NCBI GenBank assembly: GCA_015062085.1 | Contig: SUVI01000056.1 | Location: 1 to 21,406, forward strand | Direction: 5' to 3' | Length of the DNA: 21,406 nucleotides | Source of the DNA: Planctomycetaceae bacterium | GTDB lineage: Bacteria; Planctomycetota; Planctomycetia; Pirellulales; Thermoguttaceae | Shown: one piece after another, positions 13,985 through 21,406 of the stretch | Layout of the letters: every line of letters begins with the position of its first letter | Position numbering within the stretch: the first letter of the stretch is position 1 | Position numbers and translations under genes: made by a program | Notes under the pieces: generated by a model | Database searches by the model: none | Seen by the model: only the letters and a program-made list of their open reading frames with translations | What the model was told of the DNA's origin: nothing

Positions 13985-14200
13985 CCGCTGAATCCACGGA
14001 AAACGCACAAAGAAACACGGATCTTAATGCAAAAAGCAGTAAAAACAGACGGCTCGAACAAATTTTGAATTTTTAAAAATTCATTTGCGTCTTTTCGTGT
14101 TTTCCGTGAAATTCATGTCAGGACACGTTCCCCCCTTTTTCCTTTTTCCTCTTTCTTTTCAGTGTGTTTCTGCGCCTCTTCTGCGCTCTCAGTGGTAAGA
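13985..14200. repeat. Degenerate dispersed-type repeats in the large intergenic gap
   Basis: The gap from 13716 to 14655 holds no convincing gene. Within it CCACGGAAAACGCACAAAG (from about 13996) resembles the reverse complement of the segment at about 14087-14117 (TTTGCGTCTTTTCGTGTTTT...), giving an imperfect inverted pair. On the minus strand a further ACTGAGAGCGCAGAAGAGGC element lies near 14174-14193. These resemble short intergenic repeat families I recall from many environmental genomes. A pyrimidine-only tract (about 14129-14160) follows. Sequence 14300-14490 is A-rich with several CACAAAA words. Confidence 0.45.
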
Positions 14201-14655
14201 TCAAAACCTGGATCGGTACACACATTCAGGAAGAGGCATTTTTATCTTAACTCTCTTAACGCGATCCTCGTCGAACTGCGCGAGGAAACGGTCTGCAGGA
14301 TCCGCTCCAACACAAAATGAAAATAGCGGCCGCACGCAATATGACAAACATACACAAAACAACAGCATCACACAAAATAGAGATAGTGAAAAAGACAGCA
14401 ACTACACTCAAGATACAGATATTACACAAAACAACTATTGTAGGCGATGTAAAACAAGTGGCTAAATTTTACACTCCACAAAACCTTTTCTAAAAATTCG
14501 CGATTTTCATACCGACAAGAAAAACAATTAAAATATTTCAAGTGAAAAAGCGGCGTCTAACGTTCAGACTGTGTTTCACGCTGAACAGCCCGCTCCATTT
14601 TTCACAGCCAGACTTGATTTTCGGCAGGATGCAGATTTCAGGGAAGGGATTCCTC

Positions 14656-16500
14656 ATGAGTATGGCCAAATTCAGACTTCAGGGTTTTCTGTACACCATC
14701 ATGGTGTCGGTATGTCTTTTTTTGTCAATGGCCTCTCTCCCCCTTTCCCTTTTAGCACAGGGACCGCACGCACCAACAGATGGTTCGGTTCAGCTTTCGC
14801 AGGAAGATCTTCGAAAACGTCAGCTTCAGGACGAGTTTCTTCAGCGTCAGGTCCACGAACGCCCCGAGATCCAGATCGATGGACTGCGTGCGCCGGAACT
14901 CGGTGAGCATTCTCAAAAAAAAGTCATTCGGCTCACTGCCGTCGATTTTGAAAATCTCTCCTCATGCGTGACGGAAAACGAACTGCGTGAGATCATTACT
15001 CCGTACCTTGAGCAAAAGGTCTCGCTCCAGGACCTCTACGAGATCGCCCACAAAATCGACCTTCTCTACGATGAAAAAGGCATCCTCGGCAGAGTCCTGA
15101 TCCCTCCGCAAGACGTGAAGAACGGGGCGGTACGCATGCGTTTCGTCGAGGGAAGCGTCGGTAAAGTTCAGATCCGGCAAGACCGCCCATTCATGCGCGG
15201 CGCAACCGGTGAAGAAGCAGAACTCACGATCTACGATTCCCGTGAAAATACAGACGGCTGGCAGGATCGGAGGCTTTTCCAGCCTTTTGTGTACAAACCG
15301 CACATGCTCGCACATCAGTTTTCAAGTCAGGAAGGAGACTTGATCCGCTCCAAAGTACTCGAGGAAGAACTCCTCCGCTTCAACATGGTGAACCTGCCCC
15401 AAATGCAGCTCGAACTGACAGCAGGTGAGGAAGTCGGAGAAACGGATCTGATCTACCGCCTTAAATCTCCTAAACCAGTTGACCTCTCCGTCTACTGCGA
15501 CAATTTCGGCCGTCCGACCACCGGAGAGTACCGGCTTGGAACGATGATGAACCTGAACAATTTCATGGGCCGCGGCGACAGATGGTTTCTTAACATGATC
15601 GCGTCGCCAGACGGAGATCTCGCAGACACATACGTCGGCGGAAATGTACCGCTCTTCTCCAACGGCATCGCCTTCATCGGCTCCTTCGAGTACACAAACT
15701 ACGCACTGGTCAGCGGCGATTTCAGCGTTCTGGAAGTTGACGGCTGGTCCCGGAAAGGAGATTTCGGATTCTCGCTCCCCGTGCTGGTCTCGCAGGAACG
15801 TCTCGTCCGCGTCTACGCCAAAGGCATGAACTACGATTCCCAGAACTACTTCACCAACGTTCCGCAGCATCATTTCAACGTACTCGCCGGCATCGTCGGA
15901 ATGACTTGGGAACGCTTCGGCACGGATCTCTACCAAGTCTTCGACACTTCGATCTCCACCGGACGCGAGCTCAACGCCAACGGCGACCGGCATCGATACA
16001 CACTCTGGCGCGGAAACTGGACCGGCGTGCGCAAGCTTTCCGAACACTGGAGCGTCGTCGGCCGACTCGGATTTCAGATCGGGTCCAGCAAAGAACCGTC
16101 CATCGAAATGTTCCAGATCGGCGGCATCGCCAGCGTTCGCGGATACACGGAAGGAATTCTTGCCGGAGATTCCGGATACTTCCTGAATCTGGAACTGCAT
16201 CGAACGCTCCGGACCTGGCAGTACCGAAAAGCTGTTGCTCACGGAGATGGACCACAGTGCGACAATGCGTCGCTCACCATGTTCACCTTCCTCGATCACG
16301 GCGGCGTCTTTCCGTACAAAGGGGCCGGCGAAGGGCAAAGCTCAGATGACTATCTCGTCAGTACAGGCTGCGGCTGGATCCTGAATGTCGGAAAACACTT
16401 CGGAGCCAAAGCGCTCGTAAGTCTCCCGCTTTACGAAAACGCCTTGGACTATGACTACTCCGACGTGCGTTTCAATTTCATGACGCAGTACCAGTTTTAG
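14656..16500 (+). CDS. TpsB/FhaC/ShlB-family two-partner secretion outer-membrane transporter
   Basis: The product has 614 residues and exports a large TpsA exoprotein across the outer membrane. A signal peptide (hydrophobic 11-33, ending LSLLAQ) is followed by a Gln/Arg-rich linker and a POTRA domain (about 88-172, with KIDLLYDEKGILGRVLIPPQ). A second POTRA-like part (205-270) precedes the 16-strand barrel (275-614). The lid-loop motif VRGY (494-497), the strand motif FLDHGG (545-550) and a terminal Phe (QYQF) support the call. I choose the ATG at 14656 because AGGGAAGG precedes it by about 8 bases and a signal peptide follows at once. An in-frame GTG at 14542 would add 38 residues but lacks a ribosome site. 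No TpsA gene lies in the window. Confidence 0.9.
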   Translation: MSMAKFRLQGFLYTIMVSVCLFLSMASLPLSLLAQGPHAPTDGSVQLSQEDLRKRQLQDEFLQRQVHERPEIQIDGLRAPELGEHSQKKVIRLTAVDFENLSSCVTENELREIITPYLEQKVSLQDLYEIAHKIDLLYDEKGILGRVLIPPQDVKNGAVRMRFVEGSVGKVQIRQDRPFMRGATGEEAELTIYDSRENTDGWQDRRLFQPFVYKPHMLAHQFSSQEGDLIRSKVLEEELLRFNMVNLPQMQLELTAGEEVGETDLIYRLKSPKPVDLSVYCDNFGRPTTGEYRLGTMMNLNNFMGRGDRWFLNMIASPDGDLADTYVGGNVPLFSNGIAFIGSFEYTNYALVSGDFSVLEVDGWSRKGDFGFSLPVLVSQERLVRVYAKGMNYDSQNYFTNVPQHHFNVLAGIVGMTWERFGTDLYQVFDTSISTGRELNANGDRHRYTLWRGNWTGVRKLSEHWSVVGRLGFQIGSSKEPSIEMFQIGGIASVRGYTEGILAGDSGYFLNLELHRTLRTWQYRKAVAHGDGPQCDNASLTMFTFLDHGGVFPYKGAGEGQSSDDYLVSTGCGWILNVGKHFGAKALVSLPLYENALDYDYSDVRFNFMTQYQF

Positions 16501-16512
16501 CCGCATTTTTCG

Positions 16513-16544
16513 CGCATTCACGCATTCACGCATTCACGCATTCC
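16513..16544. repeat. 8-bp tandem repeat between convergent genes
   Basis: CGCATTCA occurs three times exactly and a fourth time as CGCATTCC, in the 70-bp gap between the TpsB stop (16500) and the M48 peptidase stop (16571). Confidence 0.95.
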
Positions 16545-16570
16545 ATGCGTTTCACGTTGAAGCCCGAGCC

Positions 16571-18658
16571 TCAAGCCGCACCGTAGATCCCCAGAACGGC
16601 CGCAATACTGTACCGGAGAGCCATTTCCTCGTCGGTCTCCACGCCGTCTGCTTTGATGGTCCAATCGCAGGCATCGATGAAATCGCGTTTCCATTCGATC
16701 TCCATCGAGTCGAGCAGAATGAGCGCCTTTTGAAGTTTCTGATTCGAACACTCCGTCTCCGGGAGCAGTTCGGCATCCGCAACGTTCAGGAGCTCCAGAC
16801 CAAGCCGAAACGCCTTTTCCTGCTCCTCGCGCACACTGCTTCCCGCATATGCGAGACGCGAAAGTACCAAAACCGCAGCCCGAAACATTTCGATAGTCAT
16901 TTTCCCGCTGGCATTGGGTGCGTTACGCAGTCCAAACACGATGTCGAGCTGACGGCAAACCATGGCGTAGATGACATACTCATTCAGATCCACGACGTGA
17001 TCAGCTTCGATCAGGGCACAGATCCCGGTACGCACACTCCGATATTGCGCAAGACTCAACTGACGCATCGCCGGGAGAGCGAGCTGGAGATTTGCAAGCC
17101 GTTCCGCCTGAGTCATTCCCTGAAGCTGACTCAAGATCCTGCCGTACTCCTGCACGAAAATGCCGTTCATGAGCTGTGCGACCATTTCCTTTTGTTGAGT
17201 ACGGATCTCTGCATTTTTTTCATCCGTCAAAAGCGCAAGAACGTACGCAGACGCTCCCAGCGAGTTTTCGATCGTTTCACGCAGGGTAAGTTTTCGGAAT
17301 GTAGTGACCGACGTTTTTTCAGAAGCGGAAGAGTTCTTGAGGTTTTTCTTCCCTTTTCCGCCTGCTTTCCCCTTCTGTTTCTGCGAAGCGCTTCCATTTA
17401 GCAAAGCCGCCGCCAGCGTACCATTGGAGGCCGCACAGGCTCTGGACATCTGCTTCTGAAAAACAGCTCTTCCGGAATGCGTTTTTCGCGGCCGAGCTTC
17501 ACGGGGGACCGTTCCTGGAGCAAAACCGGAAACCATCGGTTCCGAAGCTCCCGAACCTCCAGAATTCCTCGTCTCACTCGAAACGCCATGACGCATTTTA
17601 CCGGCACGTTCCGTTTTCAGCATACTTGCGATCTCAGGATTAAAGTGCGGATCCAGCCGTCGAATTCGTCTTTCAAGCGGCGGGTGCGTCGCAAAAAGGT
17701 TTGCGAAAAAGGAAGTGGAAAAACTGGAAAAGAAGAGGTGGCTTGCTTCCGCAGCAGCAGTGGAGTGCATCGTCTGCTCTTTTGGATCCATGCCACCGAT
17801 CTTCTTCAGCGCATTGGCGATCCCTTTCGGATCACGCGTAAACTGGACCGCCGAAGCGTCCGCGAGATACTCACGCTGTCGTGAAAGAGCCGCTTTGATG
17901 ACGTTCCCCAAGAAAAGTCCGACACACCCGAGGAGCATGACCCAAAGGGCGATGAAGAAAAGGACCAATTTTCCGCCAGCATTCCTCCCTCCGTCTTCAC
18001 TGGAACGGGACGCTCCTGAAGAATAGAAAAAGGTCGACTTAAGCAGATACCACCCGATGAGGTAAACGACATAAATTCCGAAAAGAAGCCCCATGAGCCG
18101 AATATTCAGCCGCATATCGCCATTCAGGATGTGACTGAACTCATGACCGATGACGCCTTGGAGCTCCTCACGATTCAGCGACTCGAGCGTTCCGCGCGTT
18201 ACGGCTACGACTGCATCTTCGGGTGAATTTCCGGCAGCAAAAGCGTTGATCGCTCCTTCACCATCCATGATGTAGACCGGAGGAACAGGAAGCCCGCTAG
18301 CCAGCGCCATTTCTTCCACAATGTTCAGGAGCTGGCGTTCCTTCAGATCCTGCGGTTCCTCAACCAGCCGTCCGCCAAGAGCTTCGGCAACGGAACGGCC
18401 TCCGCCGGCACGAAGCTGAGCCGCGCGAAACCACGAGGCGCCAAGGATCAGAAGCAGCGTCCCGCCGCCTACCGCCGCAAGCGTGAAGATCGCCTTCTTT
18501 TGCGCCTCAGGCGTCTTCGGATACCAAAGGTCCTCGTAGACGGCAAGATACACCAGCAGGTCGACTGCCGCGACAAGGCAGAGCACCCCAAGGGCAAACA
18601 TCAAAATCATCCAGAAAGAAAGCCGCCGCGCTCTTTCCTGTTCCCGAAAAAAATCCAT
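16571..18658 (-). CDS. M48-family membrane zinc metallopeptidase with C-terminal TerB-like helical domain
   Basis: The product has 695 residues. Two N-terminal hydrophobic segments (about 14-40, 58-76) and two internal ones (about 188-207, 231-252) anchor it in the inner membrane. The zinc site is HEFSH (172-176), with the third ligand E263 in REYLADASAVQF. MDGEGAINAFAAG (131-143) and THPPLERRIRRL (324-335) are family motifs. HtpX-like enzymes end near residue 340; here a Lys/Gly/Ser linker (about 345-455) joins a helical domain with repeated acidic motifs (EADHVVDLNEY, KADGVETDEE), resembling TerB. The ATG at 18658 has AAGGAG six bases upstream; an in-frame TTG six bases earlier directly abuts that site and is unlikely. 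LemA, its usual neighbour, lies one gene upstream. Confidence 0.92.
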   Translation of the reverse strand: MDFFREQERARRLSFWMILMFALGVLCLVAAVDLLVYLAVYEDLWYPKTPEAQKKAIFTLAAVGGGTLLLILGASWFRAAQLRAGGGRSVAEALGGRLVEEPQDLKERQLLNIVEEMALASGLPVPPVYIMDGEGAINAFAAGNSPEDAVVAVTRGTLESLNREELQGVIGHEFSHILNGDMRLNIRLMGLLFGIYVVYLIGWYLLKSTFFYSSGASRSSEDGGRNAGGKLVLFFIALWVMLLGCVGLFLGNVIKAALSRQREYLADASAVQFTRDPKGIANALKKIGGMDPKEQTMHSTAAAEASHLFFSSFSTSFFANLFATHPPLERRIRRLDPHFNPEIASMLKTERAGKMRHGVSSETRNSGGSGASEPMVSGFAPGTVPREARPRKTHSGRAVFQKQMSRACAASNGTLAAALLNGSASQKQKGKAGGKGKKNLKNSSASEKTSVTTFRKLTLRETIENSLGASAYVLALLTDEKNAEIRTQQKEMVAQLMNGIFVQEYGRILSQLQGMTQAERLANLQLALPAMRQLSLAQYRSVRTGICALIEADHVVDLNEYVIYAMVCRQLDIVFGLRNAPNASGKMTIEMFRAAVLVLSRLAYAGSSVREEQEKAFRLGLELLNVADAELLPETECSNQKLQKALILLDSMEIEWKRDFIDACDWTIKADGVETDEEMALRYSIAAVLGIYGAA

Positions 18659-18770
18659 CTTCAACTCCTTTCAGAGCGTTGCATTTTTGAATGCGTTCCC
18701 GAAACGCGGATCCACAAAACGCGCGTTCCTCAAATCCGCATTCGCGGTCACGTCCCCGAGTTCATCACTC

Positions 18771-20108
18771 CTAGTTTCCCCAAAATCCGTCACTGGAGAA
18801 GAGCTGGTCGAGCCACGTTTCCAAGCAGCCCATCCGGACGGCAAGGTCAAAGATCGTAAAACGCCGGCGGACATGCTGAGCACGAATGAAACTGGCACGA
18901 AGCCGTTCCCGTGAAACTCCGACCTCTTCGGGGGCCGTCGGAGCGCCGATGACCGAGAACTGACGGCGGACTTCACGACTTGGAACGAGCTGTTTTTCGA
19001 GTCTCGCTTTGATTTCCGGCCAATCCTTTTTCAGAGTCTCCAGCTGACGGCGAAGTTCTTCCGGAGAACAGTATTTCGCCGTCACTTCCGTCACGCCGAG
19101 ATCCGGAAAATCGGTCCCCGCAAACATTTCGACCGCAACTTTCTGCTGAGCTTCCAGCGTCGGCCACGCAGAAACACAGGCCTCCACATCCAGCTGGGTC
19201 ACGTCCATACTCAGGAGGCACTCATAGAGTGCGAGCGAGCAGAGCGTGCCGATACCGACTTTAAATCCGTGCGAGGGAGAAACGCCGTCTTTTTTCAGAT
19301 GCTCCATGTCCCAAAGGTGACTGAACTGATGCTCGGCACCAGACGCAGGGCGGCTGCTTTTGCACGCCTGCATCGCGAAACCGCTCAGGATCAGCCCTTC
19401 GACCAGCGGAACAAAAGCCTTCGGATCCTTGGCGGCTAAGCCTTCCGGATCCGAAAGCGCACCGTGCAGACCAGCCTGAACGACGTCCCACACGTAACCG
19501 TCGATCGCCTCGATACCGAGCGCGTCTGCAAGGATCCAGTCCGCGCCGGCGGGAACTTTGGCGTAAAGATCCGCGTAACCAGACGCCGTCAAAGAGAGAT
19601 CTGCCGCACCAGCGATTTTCGTATCGACCAAAGCAGCCTGCGGTGCCGTGCAGGGGAAGGTCTGTTTCTTTCCCTCAAACGTGATCGAGGCGCCAAACGC
19701 AGTGTACCCGTCCATCGACGCCGCCGTTCCGCACATCATGTACCGCCGGCCCTGATGAAAAGCGCACAGCTTGCACAAATCATTGATCGTACCGGAACCG
19801 CAAGCCACGGGGATCGCCGAATGAGTCTTCAGATTTTCGTCCAGCATTTCGACGTACTTCCACTCTGCGTAGAGACCAGCTGCGTCAAAAATGAACGGCT
19901 TTTCTTGCTCGATACCGGCTTCATTCAGGATCTGAAAGACCTTTTCTCCCGCAACGGGCCACGTGTTCGTATCTGCCACGACGATCGCCTTCTGTCCCGG
20001 AAACTGCGAACTGAAAAGTTCCGCGACCTGACTGAGGACGTCCATCCCGACGATGAGAGCTTTCGTTTCATCTGCACGCTGAAGCGCTTTTTCAACTTGA
20101 GGATCCAT
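18771..20108 (-). CDS. sn-glycerol-1-phosphate dehydrogenase (AraM/EgsA-like)
   Basis: This 445-residue cytosolic enzyme of the iron/zinc alcohol dehydrogenase-like fold reduces dihydroxyacetone phosphate to sn-glycerol-1-phosphate with NAD(P)H. The Rossmann-side motif CGSGTINDLCK (103-113) and substrate motif SMDGYTAFGASI (131-142) are present. Likely metal ligands are D180 (GYADLYAK), H260 (GAEHQFSH) and H280 (SHGFKVGIG). Length and the C-terminal helix (RRRFTIFDLAVRMG) fit the bacterial AraM group rather than shorter archaeal EgsA. In archaea this makes the lipid backbone; in Bacillus AraM feeds heptaprenylglyceryl phosphate. No GGGP-synthase/PcrB gene is in the window. The ribosome site before the ATG is weak. 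It lies between lemA and the M48 gene, with gaps of 81 and 112 bp. Confidence 0.9.
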   Translation of the reverse strand: MDPQVEKALQRADETKALIVGMDVLSQVAELFSSQFPGQKAIVVADTNTWPVAGEKVFQILNEAGIEQEKPFIFDAAGLYAEWKYVEMLDENLKTHSAIPVACGSGTINDLCKLCAFHQGRRYMMCGTAASMDGYTAFGASITFEGKKQTFPCTAPQAALVDTKIAGAADLSLTASGYADLYAKVPAGADWILADALGIEAIDGYVWDVVQAGLHGALSDPEGLAAKDPKAFVPLVEGLILSGFAMQACKSSRPASGAEHQFSHLWDMEHLKKDGVSPSHGFKVGIGTLCSLALYECLLSMDVTQLDVEACVSAWPTLEAQQKVAVEMFAGTDFPDLGVTEVTAKYCSPEELRRQLETLKKDWPEIKARLEKQLVPSREVRRQFSVIGAPTAPEEVGVSRERLRASFIRAQHVRRRFTIFDLAVRMGCLETWLDQLFSSDGFWGN

Positions 20109-20189
20109 GATCTTGACTTCTTTCTAAAATTTATGAGGAATTGAAAAAATTTACGGAAAACGGAAAAATGAAAAGTTTATGCCGCGCAC

Positions 20190-20777
20190 TCAGAAGGAGA
20201 CGCGGACAGCTTCGCGTTCTTCCGGAACTTCCACTTCAAACAGCACTGCCTGCTGGAAGCCGAACATTCCAGCAAATAAACAGGCAGGAAACACTTCCCG
20301 GCGAGTATTGTACGCAGTGACCGCATCGTTGAAGGACTGACGCGCAAACGAAACTCTATTTTCCGTCGCCGTCAGCTCCTCTTGAAGCGCGAGCATATTC
20401 GTGTTCGCTTTCAGGTCCGGGTACGCTTCCACCTGAATATGGAAACCGCGAAGAGCGCCAGCAAGCCGCGATTCCGCCTGGGCAAGCGCCTGCAGAGCAT
20501 TCGGGTCTGCAGGATCTTCCGCCGCACGCTGACTCGCACCGGAGGCTGCACTGCGCGCATTGACCACCTTTTCAAGCGTCTCTGACTCGTGCTTCATGTA
20601 CCCTTTTGCAGTCTCGACCAGATTTGGGATCAGATCGTACCTGCGTTTGAGCTGAACATCGACCTGCGCAAACGCATTTTTGTATCGATTCCGCAGCGAG
20701 ACCAACCCATTGTACACGCTCATCGCGTAGAGGCCAAGGACTACAAGGACCGCAAGTCCGATAATCGTAGGGATCAT
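20190..20777 (-). CDS. lemA: LemA family protein
   Basis: The product has 195 residues. A single N-terminal membrane anchor (about 4-19) is followed by the LemA signature: YNGLVSLRNRYKNAFAQVDV, then RRYDLIPNLVETAKGY (45-60), and a long helical bundle. The start is ATG 20777 because AAGGAG lies six bases upstream and the product then has family length; an in-frame ATG at 20846 would put 23 charged residues before the anchor. LemA proteins are commonly encoded beside M48 peptidases and are thought to work with them at the membrane. Here a dehydrogenase gene sits between the two, but all three share a strand and short gaps. The C-terminal end (FEVEVPEEREAV) is typical. Confidence 0.95.
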   Translation of the reverse strand: MIPTIIGLAVLVVLGLYAMSVYNGLVSLRNRYKNAFAQVDVQLKRRYDLIPNLVETAKGYMKHESETLEKVVNARSAASGASQRAAEDPADPNALQALAQAESRLAGALRGFHIQVEAYPDLKANTNMLALQEELTATENRVSFARQSFNDAVTAYNTRREVFPACLFAGMFGFQQAVLFEVEVPEEREAVRVSF

Positions 20778-20899
20778 CGCCAACTCCTTCCGTTCATTCT
20801 TTTGATTTCCAAGCCGTTTTTTGTCAGCCGGTTTCCGAATTTTCAAATTTCGGATCTTGCCAAATTTTAAATTTCACCATTTTAGGTGTACAGTCTCAT

Positions 20900-20928
20900 A
20901 TTATACTCGGGATCCTCAAAAAAATCAA
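20900..20928 (-). promoter_or_regulatory. Putative sigma-70-type promoter for the lemA operon
   Basis: On the minus strand TTGATT (20928-20923) and a perfect TATAAT (20905-20900) are separated by 17 bp. Transcription would start near 20893, about 115 nt before the lemA ATG. No equally good promoter is seen before the dehydrogenase or peptidase genes, so one operon is likely. Confidence 0.65.
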
Positions 20929-20992
20929 GAGCATATTTGCCCAAAACTCTAAAATTTTTACTTCAAAGCGATCAACAAAACGGTGTGGACGG

Positions 20993-21406
20993 ATGACCAT
21001 CGACCAACGCCAGGGTACCGAAGAGATCAGGGAAGACGTTACGGTCGGCGATACCGTTCTGTTTCTCGCGAAATTTACCTACGGCGCCGTCAGAAGTTTT
21101 GAAGCGGCTCGCCGGGCAACCGGAAACAAAAACACAGACGGATCTAAGAGCAACGCAACGGAACGAAACGATCGACTGACGCAGCAAAAAACGAAGCGAA
21201 ACTTACAGTCTGAAACGCTTGCCGCGCGGCAAGCTGCACGTACCGCAGTTTTCACCGCTCACGGACCTTTTCCCTCCCCGATCCCCTCTTCTTTTCTTTC
21301 CCACTTTCTTTCCCACTTTCTTTCCCACTTTCTTTCCCACTTTCTTTCCCACTTTCTTTCCCACTTTCTTTCCCACTTTCTTTCCCACTTTCTTTCCCAC
21401 TTTCTT
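20993..21406 (+). CDS. Possible partial gene with C-terminal Phe-Leu-Ser-His repeats
   Basis: An ATG at 20993 opens a frame of 138 codons without a stop that leaves the right edge. The first part (MTIDQRQGTEEIREDVTVGD, then TVLFLAKFTYGAVRSFEAAR) has a C-rich third codon position resembling nearby genes. From codon 101 it enters the 12-bp array and reads FLSH repeatedly. There is no clear ribosome site and no recognised family. On the other strand the array reads Gly-Lys-Lys-Val and ends at a stop at 21203, so a minus-strand gene entering from the right is an alternative, as is plain non-coding repeat DNA. It would be divergent from lemA. Confidence 0.3.
   Translation, partial: MTIDQRQGTEEIREDVTVGDTVLFLAKFTYGAVRSFEAARRATGNKNTDGSKSNATERNDRLTQQKTKRNLQSETLAARQAARTAVFTAHGPFPSPIPSSFLSHFLSHFLSHFLSHFLSHFLSHFLSHFLSHFLSHFL
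21293..21406. repeat. 12-bp homopyrimidine-rich tandem array running off the right edge
   Basis: The unit CCACTTTCTTTC is repeated about 9.5 times without visible mismatch from 21293 to the window end. One strand is nearly all pyrimidine apart from a single A per unit. The full array length is unknown because the window ends inside it. Confidence 0.98.

Noticed and set aside
14201..14401. 66-codon minus frame in the large gap
   Set aside because: Low-complexity Cys/Phe/Leu start, no ribosome site, no family; more likely non-coding repeat DNA.
14542..14655. GTG start giving TpsB 38 extra residues
   Set aside because: No ribosome site there, and the extension would bury the signal peptide; the ATG at 14656 has a strong site.
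15322..16338. 338-codon frame antisense to the TpsB gene
   Set aside because: The plus strand encodes a clear POTRA-barrel protein with VRGY and a terminal Phe; the antisense frame has no motif.
18671..18976. Minus frame after the dehydrogenase ending with pentapeptide-like text (ADLRN ARFVD)
   Set aside because: Most of it overlaps the dehydrogenase in another frame; the resemblance spans only about three units and there is no start with a ribosome site.
20778..20846. Upstream ATG for lemA
   Set aside because: It would place 23 highly charged residues before the membrane anchor; the AAGGAG site fits the ATG at 20777.

Overview
The window (about 21.4 kb, roughly half G+C) carries chromosomal genes of a Gram-negative bacterium. 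Evidence for an outer membrane is an LptF/LptG-type lipopolysaccharide-export permease and an outer-membrane TpsB/FhaC-type secretion porin ending in Phe. The combination of a Tat-exported protein, a PMCA-type calcium pump, a futalosine-type UbiA prenyltransferase, a glycerol-1-phosphate dehydrogenase, long Pro/His-rich secreted proteins and loosely packed genes suggests the PVC superphylum, most likely a planctomycete. That is inference from gene style, not from a marker gene. No rRNA, tRNA, CRISPR array or transposase was recognised.

Layout, left to right. The N-terminus of a Tat-exported protein leaves the left edge (-). A 1063-residue P-type Ca2+ ATPase (-) follows. Divergent from it is a secreted His-rich, repeat-rich protein with a TPR-like tail (+). 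A strong promoter in that gene's last codons, a palindromic half-site cluster and a structured leader then precede a large secreted helical protein (+). Next is a co-directional envelope/lipid block: a ketoacyl-ACP synthase III, an LptF/G permease and a UbiA prenyltransferase, the last two overlapping by 1 nt. On the minus strand, a soluble histidine kinase overlaps a TatD-family hydrolase by 8 nt. A roughly 940-bp gap rich in repeats leads to a TpsB porin (+). The right part is a minus-strand set: lemA, glycerol-1-phosphate dehydrogenase, and an M48 zinc peptidase with a helical TerB-like tail. The right edge holds a 12-bp homopurine/homopyrimidine tandem array, read in frame by an open frame that leaves the window.

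How the genes work together. Most products act at the cell envelope: ion pumping, LPS export, quinone prenylation, protein secretion across the outer membrane, and membrane proteolysis with LemA. The dehydrogenase between lemA and the M48 gene would supply sn-glycerol-1-phosphate, the archaeal-type lipid backbone.

The most unusual material is non-coding. It includes a concentric three-tier 75-bp inverted repeat (9575-9649), a promoter/operator/leader region at 5552-5721, long hairpins near several genes, and tandem repeats at gene junctions. Repeat units inside genes are multiples of three (9, 12, 15 and 33 bp), whereas those in gaps are not (8, 19 and 20 bp).
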